This document shows positions 17,888-24,763 of a stretch of 64,000 nt of DNA, piece by piece. The first letter of the stretch is position 1; every line of letters starts with the position of its first letter. The stretch comes from JANNBN01 sp963763885 (GTDB lineage: Bacteria > Actinomycetota > Acidimicrobiia > Acidimicrobiales > JANYDT01), in contig CAVXQD010000007.1 in the NCBI GenBank assembly GCA_963763885.1, forward strand, positions 1,860,001-1,924,000, given 5' to 3'. The position numbers were made by a program, and so were the translations under genes. Under the pieces are notes generated by a model. It was not told the origin of the DNA. It ran no database searches and saw only the letters and a program-made list of their open reading frames with translations.

Positions 17888-18859
17888 TTACTTGCCGGAC
17901 TTGCCCTTTGAGCGGGAATTGCGAGCTTCTTCACGTTCTGCCTTGTCCTTGGCCCGTTCTGCTTCGCGCTTGGCCTTCTCGGATTCACGCTCGGCCTTCT
18001 CCTTGGCCCGCTCTGCTTCACGCTTGGCCTTCTCGGACTCGTGGTGGTCTTTCGAGTCGGTTCCCAGCGCCTTAGCGGTCTGCTTGAGAAGGTCTGCGGC
18101 CTTGTCGAAGCTGGCATCGGCAAGCTTGATCTGCGCTTTGGCTGCGTCGACCGCTGCAGCGTTAGCGGCCTTGGTTGCTTCGACGCCCTGATCGGCAGCC
18201 AAGCCGGTCAAGGAGGCGGCAGCAGCGGCCGAGGTGGTCTTGCCGGTAGCGATGACGGGTGCAACCTGGGCGAGCAGCGCTTCGGCCGTAGCAGTGTTGA
18301 TGCCCTTTGCCTTGGCAGCGGTGATCTTGGTGTTGAGCTCAGCGATTGTTGTTGTCTGCTTGGCGCCCCGAGCCCACTGCTTGTCGCAGGCGATCGCAAC
18401 GTTGACTGCCGGCGACACGACGAGGTAGACGCGCTGGTGGGTGAAGATCTGCTGGTACAGCGGCTTGGCGGCCTCTGGCGTGGTTGCCGCCGCGAGCGAA
18501 GTGCCGAGTGTGACCAGGCCGGCCTGAGCGGCTCCAATCCGGGTCAGTGACGCTGCGTTTTGCCCGCAGTCGGTGGTCTGTGAGGTGACCTTTGCCGTCC
18601 AGCTAGCAAGGTCACGTTGACGCTTGGCGATCGCTTCGGCAGCTCGGGCCTTGATAGCCGCAAGCGTGTCAGGAGCGATCTGCGTCTTCTTTTCCTGTTG
18701 CGCGTCGCTTGAGTTGAGGATCGACTCGAGTGCCGGGGTTGCCTGATCCGAAGATGATGACTTCGAAGAGGACTTCGACGAATCGGAGTCTGCGAACGCA
18801 GCAGCCGGAGTAAGCGCCAGGAGCGCCGCCGCAACTACAAGGGTTGTGAGTTTCTTCAT
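17888..18859 (-). CDS. Secreted Ala-rich protein with charged C-terminal coiled-coil repeats
   Basis: The ATG at 18859 gives 323 residues beginning MKKLTTLVVAAALLALTPAAAFADS, a clear Sec signal peptide with an AFA-D cleavage site. A Ser/Lys-rich patch follows, then a helical Ala-rich body with two Cys. The C-terminus carries two copies of an 18-residue unit (ESEKAKREAERAKEKAER and a variant), visible in DNA as a 54-bp repeat at about 17925-18040, predicting a strongly charged helix. The longer upstream frame lacks a signal peptide and is rejected. Function unknown; it may bind the envelope or DNA through the charged tail. Confidence 0.75.
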   Translation of the reverse strand: MKKLTTLVVAAALLALTPAAAFADSDSSKSSSKSSSSDQATPALESILNSSDAQQEKKTQIAPDTLAAIKARAAEAIAKRQRDLASWTAKVTSQTTDCGQNAASLTRIGAAQAGLVTLGTSLAAATTPEAAKPLYQQIFTHQRVYLVVSPAVNVAIACDKQWARGAKQTTTIAELNTKITAAKAKGINTATAEALLAQVAPVIATGKTTSAAAAASLTGLAADQGVEATKAANAAAVDAAKAQIKLADASFDKAADLLKQTAKALGTDSKDHHESEKAKREAERAKEKAERESEKAKREAERAKDKAEREEARNSRSKGKSGK

Positions 18860-18937
18860 GGGCCCACTCTGAGAGGCGGCTGTGAGGTGCTCGCTGGCGG
18901 ATTGTAAGGAAGTTGTGTGCGAATGAGGGTCTGATTC

Positions 18938-18946
18938 GGGATTCGT
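18938..18946 (+). promoter_or_regulatory. GGGATTCGT 9-mer upstream of lasso B2 gene
   Basis: The same 9 bases begin the 21-bp element found before both lasso precursors (22717 and 23023). Here the match ends after 9 bases, so relation is possible but weak. Confidence 0.25.
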
Positions 18947-18953
18947 CCTCACG

Positions 18954-19532
18954 TTGAGTGAGAGAAGCATTAATTCTGTGGAAGCCGACCGAGAGAGCGC
19001 CCATTCGGAAAGTGCCTCAACGGTCGTCCGTCGCCGTAGGCTGGCGAAAGTGGCGCCGCTCAGAAGATTTCGATTGCGCGTCCGTGCGTTTCGACGATTG
19101 TCGCGTCGCTCGAAGGCAGTCTTCGTCCCAGCCCTGTTTTTGACGCCCGTGTTCCGAGTGGTTGCGAAACGTGGTGGCATCAAGTCGGCCACGGCACTTG
19201 CAAGTCGGTTGGGTGGCAAACCTGTTTCTCAGCCGAGTGACAACGCGAAACCGCTGAAGATTGCCCGCGAAGTCGTTCTGGGTGTTCGGGCAGCCGCCGG
19301 AGCCTTACCGGTTGAACTGGTTTGTCTTCCTCGGTCACTTGCGTCGTGGACCATTCTCAATCGGATGGGGGTTGCCTCGACCTTGCGCATTGGGATGGAC
19401 GCCTCCACCGCGCACCGCACGGCACACGCCTGGATCGACGTTGCGGGTGAAGCAGTGGGTGAAGTCCCCACCCACATCGCCCAGATGGCGGACTTTGCCG
19501 ATCCGATTTTGGGGCGAAAGCCCACACCATGA
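18954..19532 (+). CDS. Lasso peptide B2 leader peptidase (transglutaminase-like)
   Basis: B2 protein of lasso biosynthesis, a cysteine peptidase that removes the leader from the precursor. The C-terminal 100 residues fit the family: VCLPRSLASWTILNRMGVASTLRIGM carries the catalytic Cys followed by RSL, and TAHAWIDVAGEAVGE carries the catalytic His and Asp. The N-terminal 70 residues are unusually basic (VVRRRRLAKVAPLRRFRLRVRAFRRLSRRSK). The start may be the TTG at 18954 or the GTG at 18978. It overlaps the next gene by ATGA, so it is coupled to the first kinase-like protein. In this cluster B1 and B2 are separate genes, as usual in actinobacteria. Confidence 0.85.
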   Translation: MSERSINSVEADRESAHSESASTVVRRRRLAKVAPLRRFRLRVRAFRRLSRRSKAVFVPALFLTPVFRVVAKRGGIKSATALASRLGGKPVSQPSDNAKPLKIAREVVLGVRAAAGALPVELVCLPRSLASWTILNRMGVASTLRIGMDASTAHRTAHAWIDVAGEAVGEVPTHIAQMADFADPILGRKPTP

Positions 19533-20485
19533 ACACAACGATGAAAGTGTCGTTGCACGGGATCGTCGTTGAGACCCCGTGGCCGATTGCCGCTGCTCCT
19601 TCGGCTGCTCAGCCAGACATCCAGGTCACCGTGGTCGCTGCAACCGGTATGGACCTTTCGTCGGCTGGGCATGGACAACCCTTCGCACAAACAGTCGACG
19701 ACGACGGCGCTGTCACCATGCTGGTCCGTTCGACCAACTCTGGCTCTCGAATTGAGTGGCCGGGCTTCGCGAGTGCGTCTTTTGAGAGGCGTCCTGCTGG
19801 TTCGCCCGCCACGTTGCACTTCATGCCCCAGTCGCCGTTGGCAAATCAGGTTGTGCCCGTCTTGGTGTCACCCGGTGTTGGCGTCGTTGCGATGCTGGCC
19901 GGTGCCCTTGTGTTGCACGCGACCGCGGTTGTCATTGGGGGGCACGCAGTGTTGTTGCTCGCCGACCGAGGCGGAGGCAAGTCATCGGTCGCCGCACTTC
20001 TCGGGAGCGCCGGAGTTCCTTTGCTTGCCGAAGACGTATGTGCGCTGACTATCGACGCTGTCGGGAATCCAGTCGTTCACTCGGGAATTCAAGAACTACG
20101 ACTCCGAACAACCACCCCTTGGCTGGCAGACCTTCCGGGCCTTGTTCGATCTGGTGTTCACCCGGATGGTCGGGTCGTGGTCTCACCGCCGGTGGCAGCG
20201 GAGCGCTCTGCGCCGCTGGGATCGGTGATAATTGTCCGGCTCGCACGCTCCGCTCAAGAGGTCGCTGTGACGCCCCTTTCGGGGGTTCAAGCCGTGAAGG
20301 TTCTGATGGACTCGCAACGATGCGCTCCGATCGTGGCGGGCCGAATGGCGTCTCACGCGTTCGACGTTGCTGCAGCATGCGCCCGAACAGAAATGGCCGT
20401 CGTGACCATCCCGTGGGCCGAGGAACGACGCAACCAGGAACTGGGCGTTCAGCTGGCCGAAGCCTTGCGGCAGACGTTCGTATAG
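19529..20485 (+). CDS. HPr-kinase-like lasso-cluster kinase 1
   Basis: A 318-residue protein of the HPr kinase fold. LLLADRGGGKSSVAALL near residue 145 is the P-loop, preceded by LHATAVVIGG, the strand-turn usual before it in HPrK homologues, and followed by LLAEDVCALTID as the second acidic motif. Related proteins in lasso clusters (the paeninodin kinase PadeK and homologues) phosphorylate the C-terminal Ser of the precursor. It is translationally coupled to B2. The N-terminal 110 residues are divergent and may bind the precursor. Substrate is inferred from the neighbourhood and from the C-terminal Ser of precursor A1. Confidence 0.78.
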   Translation: MNTTMKVSLHGIVVETPWPIAAAPSAAQPDIQVTVVAATGMDLSSAGHGQPFAQTVDDDGAVTMLVRSTNSGSRIEWPGFASASFERRPAGSPATLHFMPQSPLANQVVPVLVSPGVGVVAMLAGALVLHATAVVIGGHAVLLLADRGGGKSSVAALLGSAGVPLLAEDVCALTIDAVGNPVVHSGIQELRLRTTTPWLADLPGLVRSGVHPDGRVVVSPPVAAERSAPLGSVIIVRLARSAQEVAVTPLSGVQAVKVLMDSQRCAPIVAGRMASHAFDVAAACARTEMAVVTIPWAEERRNQELGVQLAEALRQTFV

Positions 20486-20535
20486 ACCCGAGTTGGGCCG
20501 CTTCCGTTGAGGTTGCTCTCTGCCAAGCTTGCGTT

Positions 20536-21021
20536 GTGCGTGTTGCCGTCCTCGAACCGGTCGCCCTGTACCGAGAAGTCCTGCACTGGCACCTCAACGA
20601 GCTTGCGAGCGAAGTGGACGAAGTCGAGATTATCGACGACCCGTCGCAAGCCGATCTGGTGCTTACGTGGACCCAACCCGTGGGCTTACGCCCAGCGTTG
20701 AGCGTTATGGAAAACCCGGACCCGGGCGCAGTCGGAAAGTTGTTGCGCGAGGTGCTCATGCATCCAACACCGGTAAAACGAGCGTGGAAGGCCCCGACGA
20801 TCTCCCCGGAGCAGCCGTCGCGCCAAGAATTGATTATCCTTCGCTGTATCGCTGCTGGGCTAACCACCTCTGAAATCGGGAGTCGGTTCGGCATCAGTCC
20901 ACACACCGTGAACGGGCATCGCCGTCGCCTCTTCCGTAGATGGGGTGTTCACTCAGCGGTGGATGCGGTCGCTTTGGCGAGGAAGCACCACTTTTTGGAA
21001 ACCAGTACGGCAAGTGGCTGA
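20536..21021 (+). CDS. LuxR-type regulator 1 of lasso cluster
   Basis: Started at the GTG at 20536 (VRVAVLEPVALYREVLHWHL), 161 residues; the frame upstream of this overlaps the kinase gene and looks like a shadow. The first 70 residues resemble the start of a response-regulator receiver but are too short for a complete one, and no phospho-acceptor Asp in a LDxxMP-like context is seen. The C-terminus is a LuxR HTH (RQELIILRCIAAGLTTSEIGSRFGISPHTVNGHRRRLFRRWGV). It overlaps the next regulator by 8 bases. Confidence 0.72.
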   Translation: MRVAVLEPVALYREVLHWHLNELASEVDEVEIIDDPSQADLVLTWTQPVGLRPALSVMENPDPGAVGKLLREVLMHPTPVKRAWKAPTISPEQPSRQELIILRCIAAGLTTSEIGSRFGISPHTVNGHRRRLFRRWGVHSAVDAVALARKHHFLETSTASG

Positions 21022-21682
21022 GACGCCTGATCCTGCGGACCTCGTCCGATTCGTTGTGCAAGGTCACAATCCAGTGGTGGTTTCTGGGATAGCAGGGCTA
21101 CTCGGCCAAGCAGGATTCACCGTGGGGTACACCGATGAACTTTCAGCCAAGGAATCGTCGTCTCATCGACGAGGCGTCGACCTCCGAACCATTGGAGTCT
21201 TGGCCGTTGGTGAAAGCGATGAACTCGCGGCGGCGCTCTCGCGGATTCGTCACCACAACGCAACCATCGTGATTTCTAGTAGGCCACTCACCAAGAACGA
21301 TGCCTCGCTGGCTTTGCTCTCCAACGTGATCGGGTTTGTGGACCCGGGTGTTGGCCTAGCTGGTCTCATTGCAGCCCTACGAAAGGCGGCAGCGGGTTCG
21401 GTGCTCTGGTCAATCGAGGAACTTTCCTTGGCCACGCAAAGTCTTAAAGATGGACCCAAAACTGGTCATCGCTATGTTGCTTTGACACAGCGGGAGCTTG
21501 AAGTTCTTCAGTTGTTGCAGCGCGGAGAGTCAATCAGGTCGGTGGGGTCAGGTTTGGGGATCTCTCCGAAGACCGTCGAATCGCTGCAACGAAGCCTGTA
21601 TCGCAAGCTCGGCGCACGTTCGAAACTTCAGGCGATCGACGTTGGTCTCAGAGTGGGACTACTTTCCGGCTTCTCGGTCTAA
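21014..21682 (+). CDS. LuxR-type regulator 2 of lasso cluster, degenerate receiver
   Basis: Started at the GTG at 21014 inside the end of regulator 1, 222 residues. The N-terminal 130 residues follow the length and pattern of a receiver domain (FVVQGHNPVVVSGIAGLLGQAGF ... VLAVGESDELAAAL ... VISSRPLTKNDASLALLSNVIGFVDPGVGLAGLIAALR), but the acidic pocket and phospho-Asp are missing, so it probably works without phosphorylation. The C-terminus is a LuxR HTH (LTQRELEVLQLLQRGESIRSVGSGLGISPKTVESLQRSLYRKLG). Overlap and order suggest the two regulators are made together, perhaps as a heteromer. Confidence 0.78.
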   Translation: MAETPDPADLVRFVVQGHNPVVVSGIAGLLGQAGFTVGYTDELSAKESSSHRRGVDLRTIGVLAVGESDELAAALSRIRHHNATIVISSRPLTKNDASLALLSNVIGFVDPGVGLAGLIAALRKAAAGSVLWSIEELSLATQSLKDGPKTGHRYVALTQRELEVLQLLQRGESIRSVGSGLGISPKTVESLQRSLYRKLGARSKLQAIDVGLRVGLLSGFSV

Positions 21683-21686
21683 CTCC

Positions 21687-22703
21687 CTATTCGTTGGGCG
21701 CAAACAGGTCTGCCAAGTCTCTAGCAGCGGCCTGGAGGGCATTGCGATTGGCGGCCAACTCGGGCATCCGAAGTCGGTGGATCTGGGTTCCCTCCGCGAT
21801 GTCTGCAGCGAACGTGAAATCACCCTTAAGAAATTCGGGCTCGACCCAGCCGACAAGTCGGGCAGCCTTCAGAAGTGCGATCAAGCTTTCCCCCAGCGCG
21901 ATTGGTTCGAGAGTTACCCGAATGGCTTCAGGATCTCGAATGGGAAAAAGGACGTGATCGAGTGTTGTCTGGACAAGGCGCTCTGTTGGGTGGAAACGAA
22001 AGGAGAGACGGTCGTCTGCTGTTACCCCCTGCGTTACTCCGGCCACCTGGCAAAGCATCGAGGCAACAGCCTCTCCGACCGGTTCTTCGACCCTGAGGCG
22101 AACCTCCGTCAGCCCCGGGTGAACCACGAGATCTTTGGCAAGGACAGTGACGTCGTCTGTGATGAGTTCGGCACCTGCTGTCAACAACAGAGCACTTGTC
22201 AACGTCTTCCCCGCGCCAGACTCTCCAGCGATTGCAATGGTTTGGTTGTGAAGTCGCACCGAATTCGCATGGAGGGCCGATCGACCGAGCAGACGACACG
22301 CGAAACCCAGTACTGCCCCCGAAGCCATGATTGGCAGCATCTGCTTCCACTCGGGAGACCAGACGATTGGCTGGATGCATACACAGCCGTTACTGAGCGT
22401 GATGGTGAACGAAAAGCCATGGTGCGGGTAGGCCATGTCGTACACGACGCAGCCGGCGTTGTTCACGTTGGGGTCCCCACTTGTGTCTTGGTTCGCAAGA
22501 CGCCGTATTTGGTACCAATCGGCCTGCAAAACGATGTCGCTGCCTTGTGAGGCGTGCACGTCGTCGTGGTGCCGGGAGGAATGAATTGGCGACTCAATCC
22601 GAACGTCGACGTGGTCCAGGGGGGAGCCGACTAGGCCCGGCAGCTCGAGTGCCGAAAGTACGGAGACACCATGGATGAAGAAAGGCTGTTTGGTCGAGCT
22701 CAT
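21687..22703 (-). CDS. HPr-kinase-like lasso-cluster kinase 2
   Basis: A 338-residue protein with the HPrK-like core: LHANSVRLHNQTIAIAGESGAGKTLTSALLL contains an intact Walker A, followed by LITDDVTVLAKD, the acidic motif. It resembles kinase 1 in layout but shares little visible identity, so the two are not a recent duplicate. It is divergent from precursor A1, and the 62-base spacer holds the conserved upstream element. Its 3' end is 4 bases from the stop of regulator 2. The likely role is phosphorylation of a lasso precursor; which of the two precursors each kinase serves is not visible. Confidence 0.78.
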   Translation of the reverse strand: MSSTKQPFFIHGVSVLSALELPGLVGSPLDHVDVRIESPIHSSRHHDDVHASQGSDIVLQADWYQIRRLANQDTSGDPNVNNAGCVVYDMAYPHHGFSFTITLSNGCVCIQPIVWSPEWKQMLPIMASGAVLGFACRLLGRSALHANSVRLHNQTIAIAGESGAGKTLTSALLLTAGAELITDDVTVLAKDLVVHPGLTEVRLRVEEPVGEAVASMLCQVAGVTQGVTADDRLSFRFHPTERLVQTTLDHVLFPIRDPEAIRVTLEPIALGESLIALLKAARLVGWVEPEFLKGDFTFAADIAEGTQIHRLRMPELAANRNALQAAARDLADLFAPNE

Positions 22704-22716
22704 GGGAGTCCCCTAA

Positions 22717-22737
22717 GGGATTCGTGTCCTTTTCAGA
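22717..22737 (+). promoter_or_regulatory. Conserved 21-bp element upstream of lasso precursor A1
   Basis: GGGATTCGTGTCCTTTTCAG plus a final A is identical to 23023-23043 and ends 28 bases before the GTG start in both cases. The left edge forms a short palindrome, TCCC-CTAA-GGGA. The element lies between divergent kinase 2 and precursor A1. It is a likely operator or promoter element for one of the LuxR-type regulators (inference). Confidence 0.65.
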
Positions 22738-22765
22738 AATCGGGCTACGTCGGAAACTTCAACTT

Positions 22766-22897
22766 GTGAATACGCCGAAACGATCTTACGAAGCCCCCGC
22801 CCTGAAGGAAATCGGGTCTGTCGCCGAACTCACCCAAGCACAGAATGTGGTCGGGCCGGGGGACAACCTCTACAGCGTGCTGAAAGCAGCCTCGTAA
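22766..22897 (+). CDS. Lasso peptide precursor A1
   Basis: A 43-residue peptide with GTG start. The leader has the lasso recognition signature Y8-x2-P11-x-L13-x3-G17 and Thr at 23, which would be the penultimate leader residue. Predicted core, 19 residues: AQNVVGPGDNLYSVLKAAS. Ala1 and Asp9 are correctly placed for a nine-membered isopeptide ring, leaving a ten-residue tail with a C-terminal Ser. There is no Cys, so it would be a class II lasso peptide. A terminator-like hairpin follows at 22949. The call rests on the leader motif, ring geometry, the near-copy A2 and the full set of lasso enzymes around it. Confidence 0.88.
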   Translation: MNTPKRSYEAPALKEIGSVAELTQAQNVVGPGDNLYSVLKAAS

Positions 22898-22948
22898 TCC
22901 CTCGCGTTGGTTGCATCAGCCGACATTCGCCTGGCTGCCCAAGACTTA

Positions 22949-22973
22949 TGCCCGCCGACCGGCGGGCATTTTC
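22949..22973 (+). terminator. Terminator after precursor A1
   Basis: Perfect 8-bp stem TGCCCGCC (22949-22956) with GGCGGGCA (22961-22968), GACC loop, followed by TTTTC. It separates A1 from A2, so A2 must have its own promoter. Confidence 0.75.
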
Positions 22974-23022
22974 ATGCCGGTCCAAGGGTTCTATAAGTCT
23001 GTGATCCGAGCGATTCCCTTAC

Positions 23023-23043
23023 GGGATTCGTGTCCTTTTCAGA
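23023..23043 (+). promoter_or_regulatory. Conserved 21-bp element upstream of lasso precursor A2
   Basis: Identical to 22717-22737, with the same 28-base distance to the GTG start and a similar short palindrome on its left (TCCC-TTAC-GGGA). The bases between element and start are only partly alike (GTCRGAAACTT is shared), which argues that the 21 bp are under selection. Confidence 0.65.
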
Positions 23044-23071
23044 TCACACTGTTGCGTCAGAAACTTGAAAC

Positions 23072-23206
23072 GTGAATAACGTCAAGAAATCCTACGAAGC
23101 TCCAGCCATCGAAGAGGTCGGTTCCGCAGCCGAACTAACACAAGCACAAAACGTCCTTGGCAAGGGCGACATTCAGTTCAGCTTGTTGGAGGCAGGGTCT
23201 CGGTGA
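23072..23206 (+). CDS. Lasso peptide precursor A2
   Basis: A 44-residue peptide with GTG start, paralogous to A1. Leader signature Y8-x2-P11-x-I13-x3-G17 with Thr23. Predicted core, 20 residues: AQNVLGKGDIQFSLLEAGSR, again with Ala1 and Asp9 for the macrolactam. The ring differs from A1 only at positions 5 and 7 (Leu/Lys for Val/Pro), while the tail is entirely different. Ser is penultimate rather than last. The last 29 bases overlap the 3' end of the cyclase gene on the other strand. Confidence 0.87.
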   Translation: MNNVKKSYEAPAIEEVGSAAELTQAQNVLGKGDIQFSLLEAGSR

Positions 23207-24431
23207 CCCCCTGCTCATCGAGCCAGGCCTGCTGAAGCAGCAGGAACACAAGGTTGTGGATCTTGTTCACGTCTTCTTGCATCAAGTACCGCTTCAGTTT
23301 TGCGCCGTCGACGAGTGAATCGTTTGTTTGCCCGCTCCAGGAGCGGGCAAATTCTTTTGTGTACCGATTGACATATACCGGCTGAAAAATAGCCTTGGAG
23401 GTCCGCTGAAGGATCATCGTGGGCAGATTGTCGGTGAAGTGGTAATTCAGCACCTCGTTTCTGTTCCGAGTCTTCCAAGCCGGAGTGAGATCGGCCACCG
23501 CCTGGACCACAGTGGGGTCCATCAACGGTGCGAAGAAGTCCTGCCCAGTCCAACGACGAACCTCCGTCAGTTGGTGGAAGCAAAACTTCGCCGTCTGTGA
23601 TTGCTGATAGTGCGCGGGGTACTGCGATGGCCGAAGGGGCTCTTCAGCGCTCCAGCGGAAGTTCTCGTCGAGAAATCGTGCGACCTCGTTCGGTTCGATC
23701 CAGTCGATTTTCGATCCGTCGGTTCTTTTGCGAATCCGGTCGTGGCGGGTGTGCGAAGTTCCAACGGCGTTGAGAAGGTTGCCGGCTGCTCCGCGGAAGT
23801 TGCCGGATCGGAGTGAGCCGAGCGCTCGGTGAAGACCGGCAATTCGGCGGGGCCCAAGCACTTCGTCGCCCCCCTCGCCTGAAAGCAAGAGACCAGGTTC
23901 AAGCGAACGAAGAGTATCAACATGACTGAAGAGTGGGGCGGGGCAAATTGGCCCAAATTCCTTTAGACCTTTTTGAGCGCTTGGGCCAAGTAGATCGAAT
24001 TCATCTGTTATTTGAAAAATTGAGCCTGGCTGCAGTTTGAGATAATCAAGTATCGTTTCTTGGTAGTGAGTTTCGTCCATCTCGGGCAGCAGCGGAAACC
24101 GAAAGGTGATTGAAACGGGCGGATCGTGGTTCGCGTTTCGACATGCCGTCGTGGCGGCACTTAGCACCAAGGAAGAGTCGCACCCTCCCGATAGCTCCAC
24201 GTAGCAGGGCTGATCAGACAACTTCCGGACAATTGACTCAACGATTACCTCGAACAACGATCCCCGGTCGCGATTAAGTTGACGAACGTCCGGATCGACA
24301 GCATTTGGCTGTAGGAGTTGGTGATCTACCTCGCGAACTGTTGTCAAACCGGGATAGTTCCATCGGAGCAATTCTGTGCTCGAAGGTATCAATCGAATAG
24401 GTGGATTGGCGAGGAGGTGGGATTCTTGCAA
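23178..24431 (-). CDS. Lasso cyclase (asparagine synthetase-like), lacking the N-terminal amidotransferase domain
   Basis: ATP-dependent macrolactam synthetase closing the ring between Ala1 and the Asp9 side chain by adenylating the carboxylate. ELSGGCDSSLVL is the PP-loop, LLSGEGGDEVLGP the second conserved block, and SKAIFQPVYVN carries the late conserved Lys. Started at the TTG at 24431 it has 417 residues; an upstream TTG at 24542 would run deep into the divergent B1 gene. The PP-loop lies at residue 81-87, whereas it is near 200-230 in full-length AsnB-like cyclases, so the glutaminase-like domain is essentially absent. Its 3' end overlaps precursor A2. Confidence 0.85.
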   Translation of the reverse strand: MQESHLLANPPIRLIPSSTELLRWNYPGLTTVREVDHQLLQPNAVDPDVRQLNRDRGSLFEVIVESIVRKLSDQPCYVELSGGCDSSLVLSAATTACRNANHDPPVSITFRFPLLPEMDETHYQETILDYLKLQPGSIFQITDEFDLLGPSAQKGLKEFGPICPAPLFSHVDTLRSLEPGLLLSGEGGDEVLGPRRIAGLHRALGSLRSGNFRGAAGNLLNAVGTSHTRHDRIRKRTDGSKIDWIEPNEVARFLDENFRWSAEEPLRPSQYPAHYQQSQTAKFCFHQLTEVRRWTGQDFFAPLMDPTVVQAVADLTPAWKTRNRNEVLNYHFTDNLPTMILQRTSKAIFQPVYVNRYTKEFARSWSGQTNDSLVDGAKLKRYLMQEDVNKIHNLVFLLLQQAWLDEQGVTETLPPTS

Positions 24432-24451
24432 TGTTGTGTATTCTTTCGGAC

Positions 24452-24718
24452 ATGCCGGAATCGGAACTCCGACTTCGACAGCATCGCGTGACGTGGCGTA
24501 AGCTGAATGACTCGATTGTCGTCTTAGACCTCGACAACTCAACTTACCTTTCCGTCAATGGAACAGGTGCCCTGATCTGGGAAGCTCTTGTTCATGGGTC
24601 GACGGTTGACGAACTGGTGAAGAGCGTCACCAACCAGTTCGACGTCAGCACGGTGGTAGCGCGGTCCGACATCACGCGATTCACCGACGAGCTTCGCTCC
24701 CGCGGGTTTCTGACCTAA
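24452..24718 (+). CDS. PqqD-like lasso B1 protein (RiPP recognition element)
   Basis: Started at the ATG at 24452 (MPESELRLRQHRVTWRKL), 88 residues; an ATG at 24431 in the same frame is possible. The pattern VTWRKLNDSIVVLDLDNSTYLSVNGTGALIWEAL, then DELVKSVTNQFDV, then ITRFTDELRSRGFLT is that of PqqD. It would bind the Tyr-Pro leader motif of the precursors and present them to B2 and the cyclase. Only 20 bases separate its start from the cyclase start on the other strand. Confidence 0.88.
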   Translation: MPESELRLRQHRVTWRKLNDSIVVLDLDNSTYLSVNGTGALIWEALVHGSTVDELVKSVTNQFDVSTVVARSDITRFTDELRSRGFLT

Positions 24719-24763
24719 CCGCCGTAGCGCAATCGTGTCCGTCTGCCCAGTAGATTAGGCATC

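Noticed and set aside
18860..19219. N-terminal extension of the secreted coiled-coil protein
   Set aside because: It overlaps the B2 gene on the other strand and would bury a clear signal peptide in mid-protein.
20038..20535. Upstream part of the long frame containing regulator 1
   Set aside because: It overlaps the kinase 1 gene and reads as Arg/Ser-rich shadow sequence; the regulator fold begins only at the GTG at 20536.
22898..23022. A third lasso precursor between A1 and A2
   Set aside because: Neither frame shows the Tyr-Pro leader motif or a Thr at -2; the spacer holds a terminator and the second upstream element only.
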